DNA of 64,000 nucleotides, taken from the NCBI GenBank assembly GCA_015832175.1, contig WJXW01000007.1, positions 2,232,001 to 2,296,000 on the forward strand. The letters run 5' to 3'. Positions 32,736-43,779 of this stretch are shown here, piece after piece. The translations under genes and the position numbers were made by a program. The DNA is from Paraphaeosphaeria minitans (taxonomy: Eukaryota > Ascomycota > Dothideomycetes > Pleosporales > Didymosphaeriaceae). Within the stretch, counting starts at the first letter, position 1; every line of letters begins with the position of its first letter. The notes under the pieces are model-generated. The model did not search any database, was not told the origin of the DNA, and worked only from the letters and a program-made list of their open reading frames with translations.

Positions 32736-35029
32736 ACCATCATGATTCCCCACCACCAAGCTCAACTGCGGCCCCGCCGACTTCCAACTTTCAAGCACCA
32801 AGGTCGTGGAACAAAGCCCGCCGATCCATCACGCTGGTTCCCATCCGCATGCCTCGATGCACGCGGGATAGCAAACGCTACGGTACTGCACGCTGCGCTT
32901 GCGCTCGCCGCCAGCTTATTGACATTGCGAGGGAGGGGGAAGACGGTAATCCACTGCGAATGGGAACAGCGCATTCATCTCGAGTTTTTGCATGTCACCT
33001 TCATTCATTGCAACCATCCCTAGCCTACAAAGGTCGCTAGGATGCCCCCGTGCCATAAAGTGCGCCATCGCGGACAGATCCCGCCATCTAGCATCCAGGG
33101 TCGCTCTCTCTGCAGTCTGCACACGGCCCTCGGCACTACAAAATTTTACCTAACTGCCGGAGAGGGCTTTGACCTACGCGCTTCTCTCGTAACGGTTCGA
33201 TTTCTCCGCAACCCCCCTTCATCTAACGCGTCCACCATCGGACCTGCACATCATCCGAGGGCCATGCATGGACGACGTACTCGTCGTTCTGGCAGCTCTG
33301 AGACTACCTCGCGAGTTCTCATGCCAATTGGTGTTTTGTCACGGCGCGAGAGTTCTGTTCTCAATGCTGTCAGCAGATTTGCTTCTACATCCGAAAAAAC
33401 ACCCTGTAACTGCATCTTCTAGCTTGGTCACCGACTCTCAACAAGACAGTACCACCCCTCAAGACCGAGAAGCTCCGCGTCACCAAAAGACTGGTTCAGA
33501 AGTCTGGGCACTTTCCAACACCAAGTCGGCCCCGTGACGAAAAGGACGAGGGCTGAGCTTATGTTTCAGATCTCTCACCGCGCCACGTAACACAGATCTT
33601 GCAGCCGCACCCCTTCGTTGTTGGAACGAACCGCTGTTCGCCTTGGCATGTCAGCGAATCCAATTGGTGACAAGGTCGTGGTCCTTGTCTCATAGCTGGC
33701 TCTCCGAGATGCACCATAATGCAGTAGCTCACAGCACCGCGTGATTGCAAACCTGCTTCACCTCGAGCAGCCGGACTCAGACCTCCGAAGCTTATTAGCA
33801 CACCTCGGAAGTTCAGTTTCTCAACAGTAGAGCTACTGCACGGAAATCCGGGACGCTTGGTCAAGTTGCCGCAGACTACCCCAATAGCAACGGGAACCCC
33901 CGGAAGACCATCCATGATTGGCCGATGCGAGGAAATGCGTACGTTTCATTCTTGTCTAGTCTTCGGTACTAAGCTCTTGGACAGATTCATCGGACTCTCT
34001 GGCTGGACTAGACTATATGTTCTCGGCCATCGAGCCACTTCTCAAAAAGCAAAGATGCTAAAATTTTCCCCATGTTCGACGCATGGCGGCGATCTTGGAG
34101 AACCAATCAATGTTACCTGAGTTTTTCTCAACAGAGCACTAACTGAACGCTACAACATCAATCAAGCCAGTTCTTCGTTCTTGTCTGATCTGAGCACATG
34201 GCCAGAACAACGGCTCCAGACAGGAATCTCACGCCTCTACCATTCAAGCACTCTTTAGGTGAATTTGTAGACATTATCCTTTGGGCGCGACGGGTGGAAA
34301 ACCATTTAAGCACACTCGCGTTGGAGTTCATCATTGGTTCCACACCAGCTGAAACATCCACAAGGCTCCACATAGCAGATCGCAACGACCGAGGAACGAT
34401 AGCCTTTCTCCACATGACGCTGCCATTTCCCTTGATCGTCGATCTTGAAGATCCGACGTCATCTGCTCGCATGCGTTTCATCATGCTCGTTCCTTAAATA
34501 AGCGTGCGATGCTGTTTCGTGGATCTTCTTGTGGGGTTGTACCGCGGTGCTGATCGTAATAAGGATTGCGCGTCAGCAGCGCCTCGAACTGCAAAGCAAC
34601 CGCATACACGCCATGCACCTGATCACACTGTCAAACGGTGCTTTGAAGTAGCCTTGGGCGATAAGGCAACGTTCCCGGGCCCTCATTTCTGATTGCACTT
34701 GGCCTTAGTCAGCCGCCCTTGGACGACATGCGTTTGATCTGGCAGTTGCGTTGAGAGCTGGATAATACTATAGACTAGCTGATACCCCACAGGCTGATTC
34801 AAATACGATTTCTTACGGTTCCTTACGGTTTCGAGTAACTGTATTTTGATCTCATCATGTCTGGCGCTTACGGTATTCTCATTTGTGCAACAGGATCACG
34901 ATTACCTTACTTCTCAACAATTCAAATTGCCATCTGATTCACGTCATAACATTAAGATGCCACTAATAATATTCGCTACCTTCGGTGATTCGTACAACGC
35001 ACTCCACGGAGGAACCGGCCTCGAGTGCG

Positions 35030-36826
35030 TCATCGGCGCCCCAAGAGAGACCCCTCAAACTCGTCAAACTCCGGTGTCGAAGGTGGACTCACATCATAAT
35101 GGCCTTGGACACGTCCATCAGACTTTGGAGTACTAGGCGGACTAACATCTGCATACCGCCCAGCAGCCACCGTGGTAGACCCATGAGCTGTCCCGTAAAT
35201 TGACAGAGGGTGCGGACGCGGCACCCTGTCAGGACCACGCTCCGCAATTGGGGGTAGACGCCTACTCGAAATGCGCAGCGGGCTGGGGACCAGAGATGGA
35301 TCCACGGAAGGCGCCCGAAGATCGCTCAGAGACACGTTGCTCGCAAAGGACGAGGCGATCGAGGGATAGTGCTCACAGGACGTGGACCTTGCGAACACCA
35401 TCCCAGATCGCCTTGACATAATGCGAACCGGGGTCTCTACAGGTGAGGTCGTCCTTGGTTGCATCGAAGCTAAGATGGCAGGCTCATCAGCGTCCGGCTC
35501 ACAGTGTTGCCTGTAAATCGATGGTAGCCGAGGAGCTGGGATGAAAGGCTCTGAGATATCGACGCCTACAGATACTGTCCCGGTGCTCTGCCGGTCAGTG
35601 CCTCGAGCGTCTTCTCCCGAAACGACATTTTCCTTGCTACAAGGGATGTTGTTTCGGAGACGCCAGCATCCTGGGCGGAAAGCGTCGACGCCGATCGCTG
35701 TGGTTTGGTCAGTGGGAGGGTTGACGTTGTGTATAGAACATCTACTTGCCTGCTGGTACTGCGGGGCATATGACTCGGAGATGTCGATGTCAATGACACT
35801 TCCCCTGCGGCCGACCGCGCCCGCAGCAGTATACGACACCGGACGCTCAGGCCCATATGACCCGCGATGACTATGTTGCGGCGCATAGGGCTCAGAGATG
35901 TCGATATCAATAACTCTCTCCCTAAAACCAGTCGCATCGGCAGCATCATGGGACACTGCGCGGTCTGATCTATTCATCGAGCGACGACCAGAGGTCCCGA
36001 CGCGAAAATCATACGCCTCACGAGCCTGCATTCCCCGGGGTCGCTCCTCATAGGCTGGCCTCCTTTGGTTCCGCTTGATATCGCGCATTCTATCACCAAG
36101 ATCAAACGCATAGTCGACGAGCCTCTGACCGTCCTCGTGCGCCTCAAGCCACTCCTTCTGAAAGCGAACGCGCCTGGACTTCAAATTCTTCCCGCGTCCC
36201 CTCGTCCGTTTACCCAACCGCGCCACCGTCCCAGCCAGCAGCGCAAACAGAACCTTGCTATCGGCACCAATCCGGGACAGCATGCACGCCGGACATTGAC
36301 TCGCCTCGTAGCCCCACAAGGCCACAAAGATGCCCTTCCGGTCCACGACCCCGGGAACAATGGGCTCACGCCCCACGGGCGCACCCTCGTGCGGCTCGAA
36401 GCCCGGGACGTACATGTGTGGGACCGGCTCGAGCCAACGCACCCGCATCTCCTCCGAGGCCTCCAACTCCCCGCCCACGATGACGGAGTAGGTGAAGCTG
36501 CCGATGCGAGAGATCTCGTGCTCCACCATGGACATGACCTCGTAGCACAGACCCTTCTTGAGCTTCCTGTGCACGTCGCAGAGGTAGCCTGGCTGCACTC
36601 TGCCGGTGGACGGGGAGGGCGAGCTGTGGAAGCCGCTGGCGCGGAGGTGGCGGGGCAGTGTTTTTATACGCTCCTGGATCTCGGGCGCTTGGGTCCCGTG
36701 GAAGATGCGTGCGAGGAGGGGCATGTCTTGGTTTGATAGCATGTAGAAGTGGGAACTTCGACGGCCGCGAGAGTTGCGGTGGGAGTGGAAGTATAGCCCG
36801 GCGAGGGCAGCTGAGCGTGGTGCCAT
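35030..36826 (-). CDS. Fungal protein of unknown function, 598 aa, with DIDISEPYAPQ repeats
   Basis: Not recognised. Single exon from ATG 36826 (MAPRSAAL), 598 aa. The frame is open further upstream through a GTA/GTT microsatellite, which I take as 5' leader. Residues about 1-270 look like a folded domain: YMLSNQDMPLLARIFHGT, YLCDVHRKLKKGLCYEVMS, and SQCPACMLSRIGADSKVLFA with a CxxC. A basic RGRGKNLKSRRVRFQKEW follows. The rest is disordered and contains three copies of a (V)DIDISE(P)YAPQ-like motif at about residues 305, 345 and 422, and two copies of DVSPPSTP near the end. No membrane segment or signal peptide. The repeated acidic motif suggests a multivalent docking site; this is inference. 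Confidence 0.75.
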   Translation of the reverse strand: MAPRSAALAGLYFHSHRNSRGRRSSHFYMLSNQDMPLLARIFHGTQAPEIQERIKTLPRHLRASGFHSSPSPSTGRVQPGYLCDVHRKLKKGLCYEVMSMVEHEISRIGSFTYSVIVGGELEASEEMRVRWLEPVPHMYVPGFEPHEGAPVGREPIVPGVVDRKGIFVALWGYEASQCPACMLSRIGADSKVLFALLAGTVARLGKRTRGRGKNLKSRRVRFQKEWLEAHEDGQRLVDYAFDLGDRMRDIKRNQRRPAYEERPRGMQAREAYDFRVGTSGRRSMNRSDRAVSHDAADATGFRERVIDIDISEPYAPQHSHRGSYGPERPVSYTAAGAVGRRGSVIDIDISESYAPQYQQASRCSIHNVNPPTDQTTAIGVDAFRPGCWRLRNNIPCSKENVVSGEDARGTDRQSTGTVSVGVDISEPFIPAPRLPSIYRQHCEPDADEPAILASMQPRTTSPVETPVRIMSRRSGMVFARSTSCEHYPSIASSFASNVSLSDLRAPSVDPSLVPSPLRISSRRLPPIAERGPDRVPRPHPLSIYGTAHGSTTVAAGRYADVSPPSTPKSDGRVQGHYDVSPPSTPEFDEFEGSLLGRR

Positions 36827-36849
36827 TTCGTTGGTTTGATATGCGTTTA

Positions 36850-36925
36850 GATGGTTGTAGTTGTAGTAGTGGTAGTAGTAGTTGTAGTTGTAATAATAGT
36901 AGTAGTTGTAGTAGTTGTGTCTAAT
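36850..36925. repeat. GTA/GTT trinucleotide microsatellite
   Basis: About 75 bp of gta and gtt units (tgtagtagtggtagtagtag...) just upstream of the 598-aa gene start. If translated on the minus strand it would read Tyr/Asn repeats. Confidence 0.85.
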
Positions 36926-37631
36926 CGAATCAAGGTCACGAGCGAACACTGCATCAATATACCGATGCGGAAAACACACAACCACACCATCACATTCTAC
37001 ACATTGTATCGCCACGTCGAATATAAGAACAACCATTGTGTAAGACTGTGCCAGCCAAAAGAGTGCTTTGTTCCACATCGTTTCGGGACTGTGGGGCTGA
37101 GCTGGGGAACGGGGCTGGCCAATGGAGCGGGAGCCTTGGAGACATTGTGCAGGTAGTTCTTCAAGACATAGGTGTCACACATTGTGGGGTCGGATGGGGA
37201 TTGTTCTAGGTCATGAGATGCATCGCGCTGGTATGCATTCGCAGTCTGTTTTTTCTCTCTTTCTTTTCAAACATGGGTAGCTTGGCTGGCGGAAGTTGCA
37301 AACAGGAAATATCATGGGGGCTACTCGTTCGCGGAAAGATATCTGGGCGTGGGGGATGGTGGGTTGGGCGTGCATGTAGGTTTGGTTTGGACATGGGGGG
37401 AACGTGTGAGACGCTGTTTGAATGGAGTGACATGGAGGTGTCCAGGTGAGCTCAATACACGCTATTTTTTTTCTTTGCCCAGCGATGACATGGAAAGCGT
37501 AGGTAACGTCCAGTCCTGGGTACTGCAGACGAAGAAGAGCCCACGGGATGTGCGGAATGCAGTCGACTCGAACAAAAGTAAACTATCAACTCCAACCATG
37601 CTGACGCTAAGTAGGTAAGGTAGGTAAGGTG

Positions 37632-37653
37632 GGTAGGTAAGCGCTTACCTACC
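37632..37653. repeat. Perfect 22-bp palindrome within a TAGGTA tract
   Basis: The arm ggtaggtaagc is followed directly by its reverse complement, with no spacer. It is embedded in a longer run of taggta units on the left and tacctac units on the right (37,608-37,662), so the whole block is an inverted repeat of the same tetra/hexamer. Confidence 0.9.
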
Positions 37654-37986
37654 TACTCTCCACCAACGATTTGTCCGCACCATTTCTCACACTCGCGTCC
37701 CGCTCGTCGCCCGGCCCTTGCCGCGGGACCAACCCTCTAAGCGATTTTCAGCAGACCCCACGCGAGTTGCCCATGGATGTACGTAGGCGTGAAGACAAGG
37801 ACGGAGCGCTAGGCAGTTTCCAGCACCCCGCTTACCGCAGCTAGAGAACTTGACCAGAAAGTTTTCACGATGGATAGTTAAATCTACAGCCGGCCGCGCG
37901 CCACGTCGATTCTTCGTTTCCAGAATAAATAATAAGAAGAAGGAAAAGAAAGAAGGCAATACATCTTCCTTTGGTGAAGTGGAAAC

Positions 37987-39720
37987 ATGGCTGGAGTCAT
38001 GGCCTCGCCCGCTCAGGAGAAGAGAACGCTTGCGATGTCGGATTCGCCACCGGACCCGGAATCAGGCGCGAGCTCGATCTCGCTGAACAAGGATGTCGCG
38101 ACGAAGCTCGTGGGCGAGCATGCGCAGGCGATGGATCCAGAGACGGAGAGGAGGGTGCTCCGCAAGATCGATCTGTTCCTCATTCCCGCCATGACAGTCG
38201 GTAGGTCTGGGACCCTTCTCCGCAGGCTTCGAGAAAACTAATGGCCATCCCCTAGGCTACGGTCTCGTGTACTACGACAAGGCCATACTAGGTTCCGCGG
38301 TGCTGTTCGGCATGACCAAAGATCTGTCGTTGAGCGTAGTCCACACCACGACGACGACGCCGCCGACAACTGACACGACGCGTCTGAGCTGGGCCACGTC
38401 CCTCTTCTACTTCGGGATGCTCGTGGGCCTCTATCCCATGACGTTTGCGCTGCAGCGCTTCAATCTGGGCCGCATCCTCGGCGGCGTCGTTGTCGTGTGG
38501 GCTCTCATTTGCATGCTGACTGCCGCGGTAACCACCTGGAGAGGCCTCTACGCGCAGCGCTTCTTCCTGGGTTTCGTCGAGAGCGTCATCCCGACGGGCT
38601 TCATGTGCATCGTCAGTGGGTACTACACGCAAGAGGAGCAGGCCCTGAGGCAGAGCTGGTGGTTCTCGTCGACGGGGTTGTTTACGATTGTCGGCGGCGC
38701 GCTGAACTATGGGTTTGCGCAGATCACGGGGGGTGCGCTGAAGAGGTGGCAGTACATATACCTCCTTGCCGGGTGCTTGACGTTCCTCTTTGGGATTTTT
38801 TGCTTCTTCATACCGAACTCGCCGGTCGAGGCGTGGTTTCTAACGACGGAAGAGAAGGTGGTCGCTGTGGAGAGGCTAAGGAAGGGGCAGACTGGGGTGC
38901 GATGTCAGAAGATCAAGATGGCGCAGGTCAAGGAAGCTCTTCTCGATGTCAAGCTGTGGCTCGTCTTCATCATGATGGGGTCGGCGTACACTGTTAATGG
39001 GGCTGTATCTGGCTTCGGTCCGTTGATTGTGTCGACGTTTGGGTGGTCCACACTGGAGTCGATTCTGTGGCAGTTCCCTCTCGGTGGTCTCTGCTTTATT
39101 GCAATCCTGGCATGTGGATGGGCTTCCGCTCGATTCCAGAACATACGGATCATCTTGCTGATCGCCAATTGCTTGCCGGTTATCGCAGGCTGTGCGATGA
39201 TCTGGAAAGGCAGCTGGACATATCATGCTGGCACGCCTGTTGCAGGCTATAGCATCATCGGGACTTTCGGTGCGGTAGTGAGCTTGACGATTGTCATCGG
39301 AATGAGGTATGCGATAAGCGGCCCCTGGAATTATCATTGCGATACTGACGAATTCGCAGCAACGTGGCAGGGGCTACCAAGAAGAGCGTCATGGCCGGTT
39401 CCATCTTTGTCGCCTACTGCGTGGGCAACATTGTTGGTCCCCAGCTCATCAAGAGCGAGACAAAGAAGGACCATTACCCGGAGCTTTGGACGGGTTTGAT
39501 CATCAGGTGAGTCTTGTATGATCCTGAGCACAGCTCTACGAAAGACGCTGAGTTTTCTAGTTACTGCATCACCATTGTGGCTTCGGTCGCTCTTTACGTG
39601 GTCTTGTGGAGGGAGAACAAGAAGAGGGCAGGGCCCTCTGACTACGAAGAGGAACGAGACCGGCTGGCGTTTCTGGACCTGACCGATGGAGAGAACCGCT
39701 ACTTTCGATACGTCCTTTGA
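37987..39720 (+). CDS. MFS permease, Dal5/allantoate (anion:cation symporter) family
   Basis: Predicted plasma-membrane proton symporter for an organic anion such as allantoate, a vitamin or a dipeptide; substrate unknown. Exons 37987-38200, 38256-39306, 39360-39506 and 39561-39720; introns of 53-55 bp; 523 aa. Exon 1 ends in the family's first transmembrane entry RKIDLFLIPAMTV, completed by GYGLVYYDKAILG in exon 2. Later segments include WATSLFYFGMLVGLYPM, the MFS signature area FNLGRILGGVVVVWALICML, RFFLGFVESVIPTGFMCI and, after the central loop, WLVFIMMGSAYTVNGAV. About twelve hydrophobic segments are present. The C-terminus SDYEEERDRLAFLDLTDGEN is the conserved cytosolic tail of this family. 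Start at MAGVMAS; a second Met four codons later is possible. Confidence 0.92.
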
Positions 39721-40391
39721 TAGACCGAAGGGGTTTCCGTCTCTCCACATGAACTAGCTAGTCGTTACCATCACATGCAAGGATCTCATCTTGACAGCTC
39801 GGAACAGCGCTAGGTACCGGAAAGCAGTGCCAACTTCAGTTCGGGCTACAACGACGAGGGGACACGGATTTCGCTGTGGAACGCATTGAAGGTTGTTTCA
39901 TGGTAGCTAGGGATGTTGGACGTGCATGCAATTGCGCAGGGTTCGTTGTGACACAGATTCGAACATGAGGCGGGGCCGGAACGTTTGCGGCGAGCGGACC
40001 GGAGGGAGGAGACGATGGATGAACCATGAGGCTGACATGGAACATGGAGGGAGGTGATTCGGGGGCCGGTCAGCCAAGGCGGCCCCGTTCCGAACGTCTG
40101 GTTGACGGCTCACCGCAAAGGCCATTCACGGCCGTTGGTAGACTGATGCGCCCCTCGGGCGTTCCCCCTCTGCCCCCCTCCTCCTGCTCTTTGTAGCACC
40201 TCCGCTGTGTTTACCTTCCTTTTGCGTGTGTCGTGCGTCCGTTACCTACCTACTATCCGCCCAAGCAGCAGCGCGCTTTCGCCTGCCTTCTCTCACTCCG
40301 CCCGCCCGCCCGCCCGCGGGGCGCTCTACCATAAGCACTCAACAGCCCCTCCAGGTAGACATACCTGCCAGGACTGCCCCCGACCATCGCC
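39721..40391. other. Intergenic region, nothing recognised
   Basis: About 670 bp between the permease and the next gene. A pyrimidine-rich leader with acctacctacta near 40,247 precedes the downstream ATG. Confidence 0.5.
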
Positions 40392-41672
40392 ATGACCTCC
40401 CCGTCCTCGACCTCGCGCTCGCCTTCACGCTCCTCCACGTCCAGCGACTCCTCGGACACCACCATGCTCGACGCCCCGCCTGTCCGACCTGTGCGCGCCC
40501 GCCCCGCCTCCCACTCGAGCATCCCACCCATCGTCGCGAACAAACTGCCCAACCCGACCTTCTCGCTCCTTCTCTCGCTGCCTCGCGAGCTCCGGGACAA
40601 AGTCTACACGTTTGCCCTTGTCTCGCAGTTTCCCTTCTGGTGGCCGTCGCCCACGACGCCAAAGCACAATGTCGCCTTGGGCTTACTCTCCGTGTCGCGC
40701 CAGGTGCACGAGGAAGCGGCGCCCGTCTTCTACGCGCAGAACAAGTTCCTCTTCACCAACCCTAGCGATTGCACCATGTTCCGCATCATCGCCTCGCCCT
40801 ACGCTGAGAACACGACCTCGGTGTACTTTCGGATACGGGAGAAGGATGTGAAGCTCTGGGCAACCTATCTTGGGAGCAAGGACCCGTCGCGGAGCATGAA
40901 GCACGATCTGCCGAAGCTGAAGAGCTTGTGCATCTTTCTGCGCTGTGGCATCATGGGCACACCGGGTGTGATCAACGGCCTGGTGGGCAATGGAGGGCTG
41001 CCCGCGCTGTTGGCCGCGCAAACCCAGGCGATACACCAGGCCCTGGGAACGCATTTGCCGCAGCAGGTCCACATCAACATGCAGATCTTGCACCAAGCCA
41101 TGCATCAAGCCCACGCAGGTGCGCAAGCTCAACTGAATGCGAACATCCCGGCCAACGGACAGGCGCCGATGCCATTTGTGCAGTTTGCGCACAATGCCCT
41201 CCAGAATCAGCAGCAGAACCAGAACACGGCAGCACCGCATCCCCACGGCCTGCAGAACAATCCGCCAGCAAACCCGTCGCCTCTGGCTGCCCCTGCTGCT
41301 CAGCAGCAGTCGCAATCTACGCAGAACCCGCCGCCGCCGCCGCCGCCGCCACCGCAGCAGCAGCAGCACGCCCATGCACATGGTCACACCCACGGCCACC
41401 ACCAGCACGGCTTCTTCACGACCTTTATGCGTTGGGAGCGCGAGATGGGTCTCGAGAATCTGTGTCTGTCGCTCCAGGAGACTCGCCCTGCGGAAGCTGA
41501 CGTCAAGGTTGTGTGCATTGTGAAGCTGCCGAGACCCGAGCTCCAGAGGCTGGTGCGAGTGTATCCTGATGAGCTAAGTTTGGACAAGAACGGCGACGCC
41601 CGCACCAAGTTCCGCCGGGTGCATGGCGTGGACGTGAGCTTGGAGGTCAATGGATATGACATTGGCGTCTGA
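40392..41672 (+). CDS. F-box-like (2EXR-type) protein with Gln/Pro/His-rich insert
   Basis: Predicted intracellular protein of unknown role. Single exon, 426 aa. Residues 1-60 are Ser-rich and disordered. The F-box-like core is FSLLLSLPRELRDKVYTFAL followed by LGLLSVSRQVHEEAAPVFYA, a pattern shared by many fungal F-box/2EXR proteins. After KLKSLCIFLRCGIMG comes a long low-complexity insert (about residues 200-350) rich in His, Gln and Ala, with a run of nine Pro and a HAHAHGHTHGHHQHG block that could bind metal. The C-terminal part (LCLSLQETRPAEADVKVVCI) returns to ordered sequence. No membrane segment. Ubiquitin-ligase adaptor role is possible but unproven. Confidence 0.8.
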   Translation: MTSPSSTSRSPSRSSTSSDSSDTTMLDAPPVRPVRARPASHSSIPPIVANKLPNPTFSLLLSLPRELRDKVYTFALVSQFPFWWPSPTTPKHNVALGLLSVSRQVHEEAAPVFYAQNKFLFTNPSDCTMFRIIASPYAENTTSVYFRIREKDVKLWATYLGSKDPSRSMKHDLPKLKSLCIFLRCGIMGTPGVINGLVGNGGLPALLAAQTQAIHQALGTHLPQQVHINMQILHQAMHQAHAGAQAQLNANIPANGQAPMPFVQFAHNALQNQQQNQNTAAPHPHGLQNNPPANPSPLAAPAAQQQSQSTQNPPPPPPPPPQQQQHAHAHGHTHGHHQHGFFTTFMRWEREMGLENLCLSLQETRPAEADVKVVCIVKLPRPELQRLVRVYPDELSLDKNGDARTKFRRVHGVDVSLEVNGYDIGV

Positions 41673-42044
41673 TGATGATTTTGGGTTGCGGAGTTCTATG
41701 GTTTCTGGCGGCGGAGTAAAGGGTGCGGACGGCCAGCAAATATACAAGGCACGTTACCGGCGCATATAGTGTACATCGGAGTCACGTTCAAATGCATGAT
41801 ACCCTTTTTTGAGACGCTACGATCTGGGAATGCGCAGAGAGATGATTAGTGACGGATTGTGGTGTAGGAAAGATTCATTGACAACTAATAACAGACATGG
41901 CTTGGTGTAACGATGTGCGGACTGTGCAATTACTCAGACACGAAACACGGTGGGTGCAGTGTAAAGTCGGACCACCTCACGACAGTATGTCAAAAACGTC
42001 CGATTTTCCTACACGACTGCATGAACACAATTCTGGGGCTTTTA
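41673..42044. other. Intergenic region, nothing recognised
   Basis: About 370 bp between the F-box-like gene and the broken MFS gene. No motif. Confidence 0.5.
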
Positions 42045-43779
42045 TCAGTGCGACATGGGCGCCACCCCAGACCGCTCCTTCATGGCGTACCTGCCAGTGA
42101 AAGCACGGATCTTCTTCCCATGTAAGAATACGCGGATGCCTAGCAACCCAAACAACGCAGCTAGTCCAGTATATGTGCCAAACGACCTGTCATATCCAGC
42201 ATCGTTGATGAACTTTGCAACACCATAGCTGACGCCAAAGCCCACGGTGATGACGACGAGTATAGGACCGGCGCGAGCAGGATATGAATCCAACAGGTAA
42301 CGTGGTGGCCGCAATGTTGGCCCCCACGAAGGCGAAATAGTATCCCGCGTTGGCGAAGACGATAGGTAGCGAACCAATGGTACTTTTCAGGACGTGCGCT
42401 GGCCTGTCTGTAGATGACGGCTGCGATGACGCCCACCGATGTGGGTATCCCGAGAAGCAAAAGTCTGTTCTTGGGCTCAGGCACACCACCGTTCCGTCGA
42501 GCCCGCCACTTGATGATCAAGTCGGAGCCGTTGTCGAGGAGTGGAAGAGCCACGAACGCGACGATGATCTGGCCGGCGTTTACGTAGGATGCAGCGCTGT
42601 CGGGCCAGTTGTAGGGTGCCTTTGTGACGATATTGCCATACGTCGTGCCAATCGCAATGTTTACCCCTATCGTGAGTCCATTCAAACAGAAAGCCCAAAG
42701 GACGTTGGGAAAGAGCAGGATCTGGAAAGTGTTGATGAAGCCGTACTAGCCTTCCAGCCAGTCTGGCTTGCCCACGAAGACGCGCAGGTCTGACCAGACC
42801 GTCCGTGGGGGATATCGCTCGTAGTCTAGTGCAGGCCTGTCTGCGATCTTGACTGGCGCCGGGTCAGAAACCCGGGAGCCGTTGCCTTCGCCGCCTTCGT
42901 CGGTCGAGAACTGGCCGTAGGATTCTAGCGAGCGAGTGTATCGGGTCTCGGGTACCCATGGGATGGAGAGCACGAGAACTGTAGCACAAATACCAGCGCC
43001 CACGTTGTACCAATTCGCGGGACCGATGGCACCTGCAATGGGCGAGGCACAGATCACGTACACCGCGGCAACCGTGGTCTGGATCGCTGATTGCCATATC
43101 AGGGAAGTGGAACGTTCGTGCATGAAGTGTATTTTCCAATGAATTGTAAGCTGAGGAATCCAAGATGTCATGCAAAGTACTGATCTGGATCATCATTGGA
43201 GATAGAGCCTCGCTCTGACCAGCGGCGAGCCCGAGAATCATTCTGGCCCCAAAATGCCAATTGTAGTCCTCTGAGTACGCCGCCAGGACGGCACCTCCAA
43301 TCAATACGAGCATAGATCTGAGGTAGACCGGGCGGCGACCGATTGCTAGTGCTAGTGGCATGCAGATGAGATTGCCGATACCCATGAACACCGTAGGATA
43401 TGTCATCAGTGCCGCGATATCAGCGTAGTCGGCACCCTTCGCAGCTCATCCAGGGATGTAGAATGTCAAGAGTCCGCCAAAGCCAGACACGAGACCGAGA
43501 CTGATACTGGAGACTGCAGGAGGTCAGTAGAGTAGACTGCTTCTTTGAGGCGTTCAGAGCTCACAGATGGAGACGAGCACGATGAACACGATCTTCCTCC
43601 ATTTCGTCATGTTCAGGGGATCTTTCCACACAAGTTAGCATTGCGGCTGCATCTCTTGCTGCAGCGAGAGCAATCACCTCAGGGTTCCGCGCTCGCGCTG
43701 GAATTAGAAAGATACCCTCTATATCTGTGATAGTTACTGTGCCTATGGCTGCGGCCTGCGGGACAGCCTTTGTCGACAT
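42045..43779 (-). pseudogene. Broken MFS transporter gene
   Basis: A full-length but inactivated drug-efflux-like MFS transporter. Recognisable pieces in order: N-terminal VTITDIEGIFLIP, DPLNMTKWRKIVFIVLVSI, SLGLVSGFGGLLTFYIPG, MTYPTVFMGIGNLICMPLAL, GRRPVYL, FGARMILGLAAGQSEALSPM, HFMHERSTSLIWQSAIQTTV, YGFINTFQILLFPNVLWAFC, SASYVNAGQIIVAFVALPLL-like, GYYFAFVGANIAATT and LLDSYPARAGPILVVI. Lesions: an in-frame TGA after FYIPG and an in-frame TAG between WLEG and YGFINTF. The frame is also lost between the N-terminal piece and DPLN, around 43,150-43,190, after KYHWFA, and again after ANIAATT. No set of GT-AG introns repairs all of these. Both stops could have arisen by C-to-T change. Confidence 0.85.

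Larger units (their letters stand above)
30012..35029. other. 5-kb gene-poor region rich in minisatellites
   Basis: No convincing gene in 5 kb. 30,012-31,300 is GC-rich leader-like DNA upstream of the Bni4-like gene. 31,495-32,735 holds a hexamer tract and two minisatellites. 33,040-35,029 has only short unrelated frames and may be decayed sequence. Frames over the minisatellites are open on both strands because the 45-bp and 27-bp units are multiples of three and lack stops. Confidence 0.5.
36827..37986. other. Intergenic region between divergent genes
   Basis: About 1.16 kb shared upstream region of the 598-aa gene and the MFS permease. It contains a trinucleotide tract and a perfect palindrome, listed separately. 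No gene supported. Confidence 0.5.

Noticed and set aside
32393..33040. 215-codon plus-strand frame
   Set aside because: Open because of the 27-bp minisatellite; no motif outside it.
33180..33215. tRNA B-box-like ggttcgatttc
   Set aside because: No matching A box or acceptor stem in the surrounding 90 bp.
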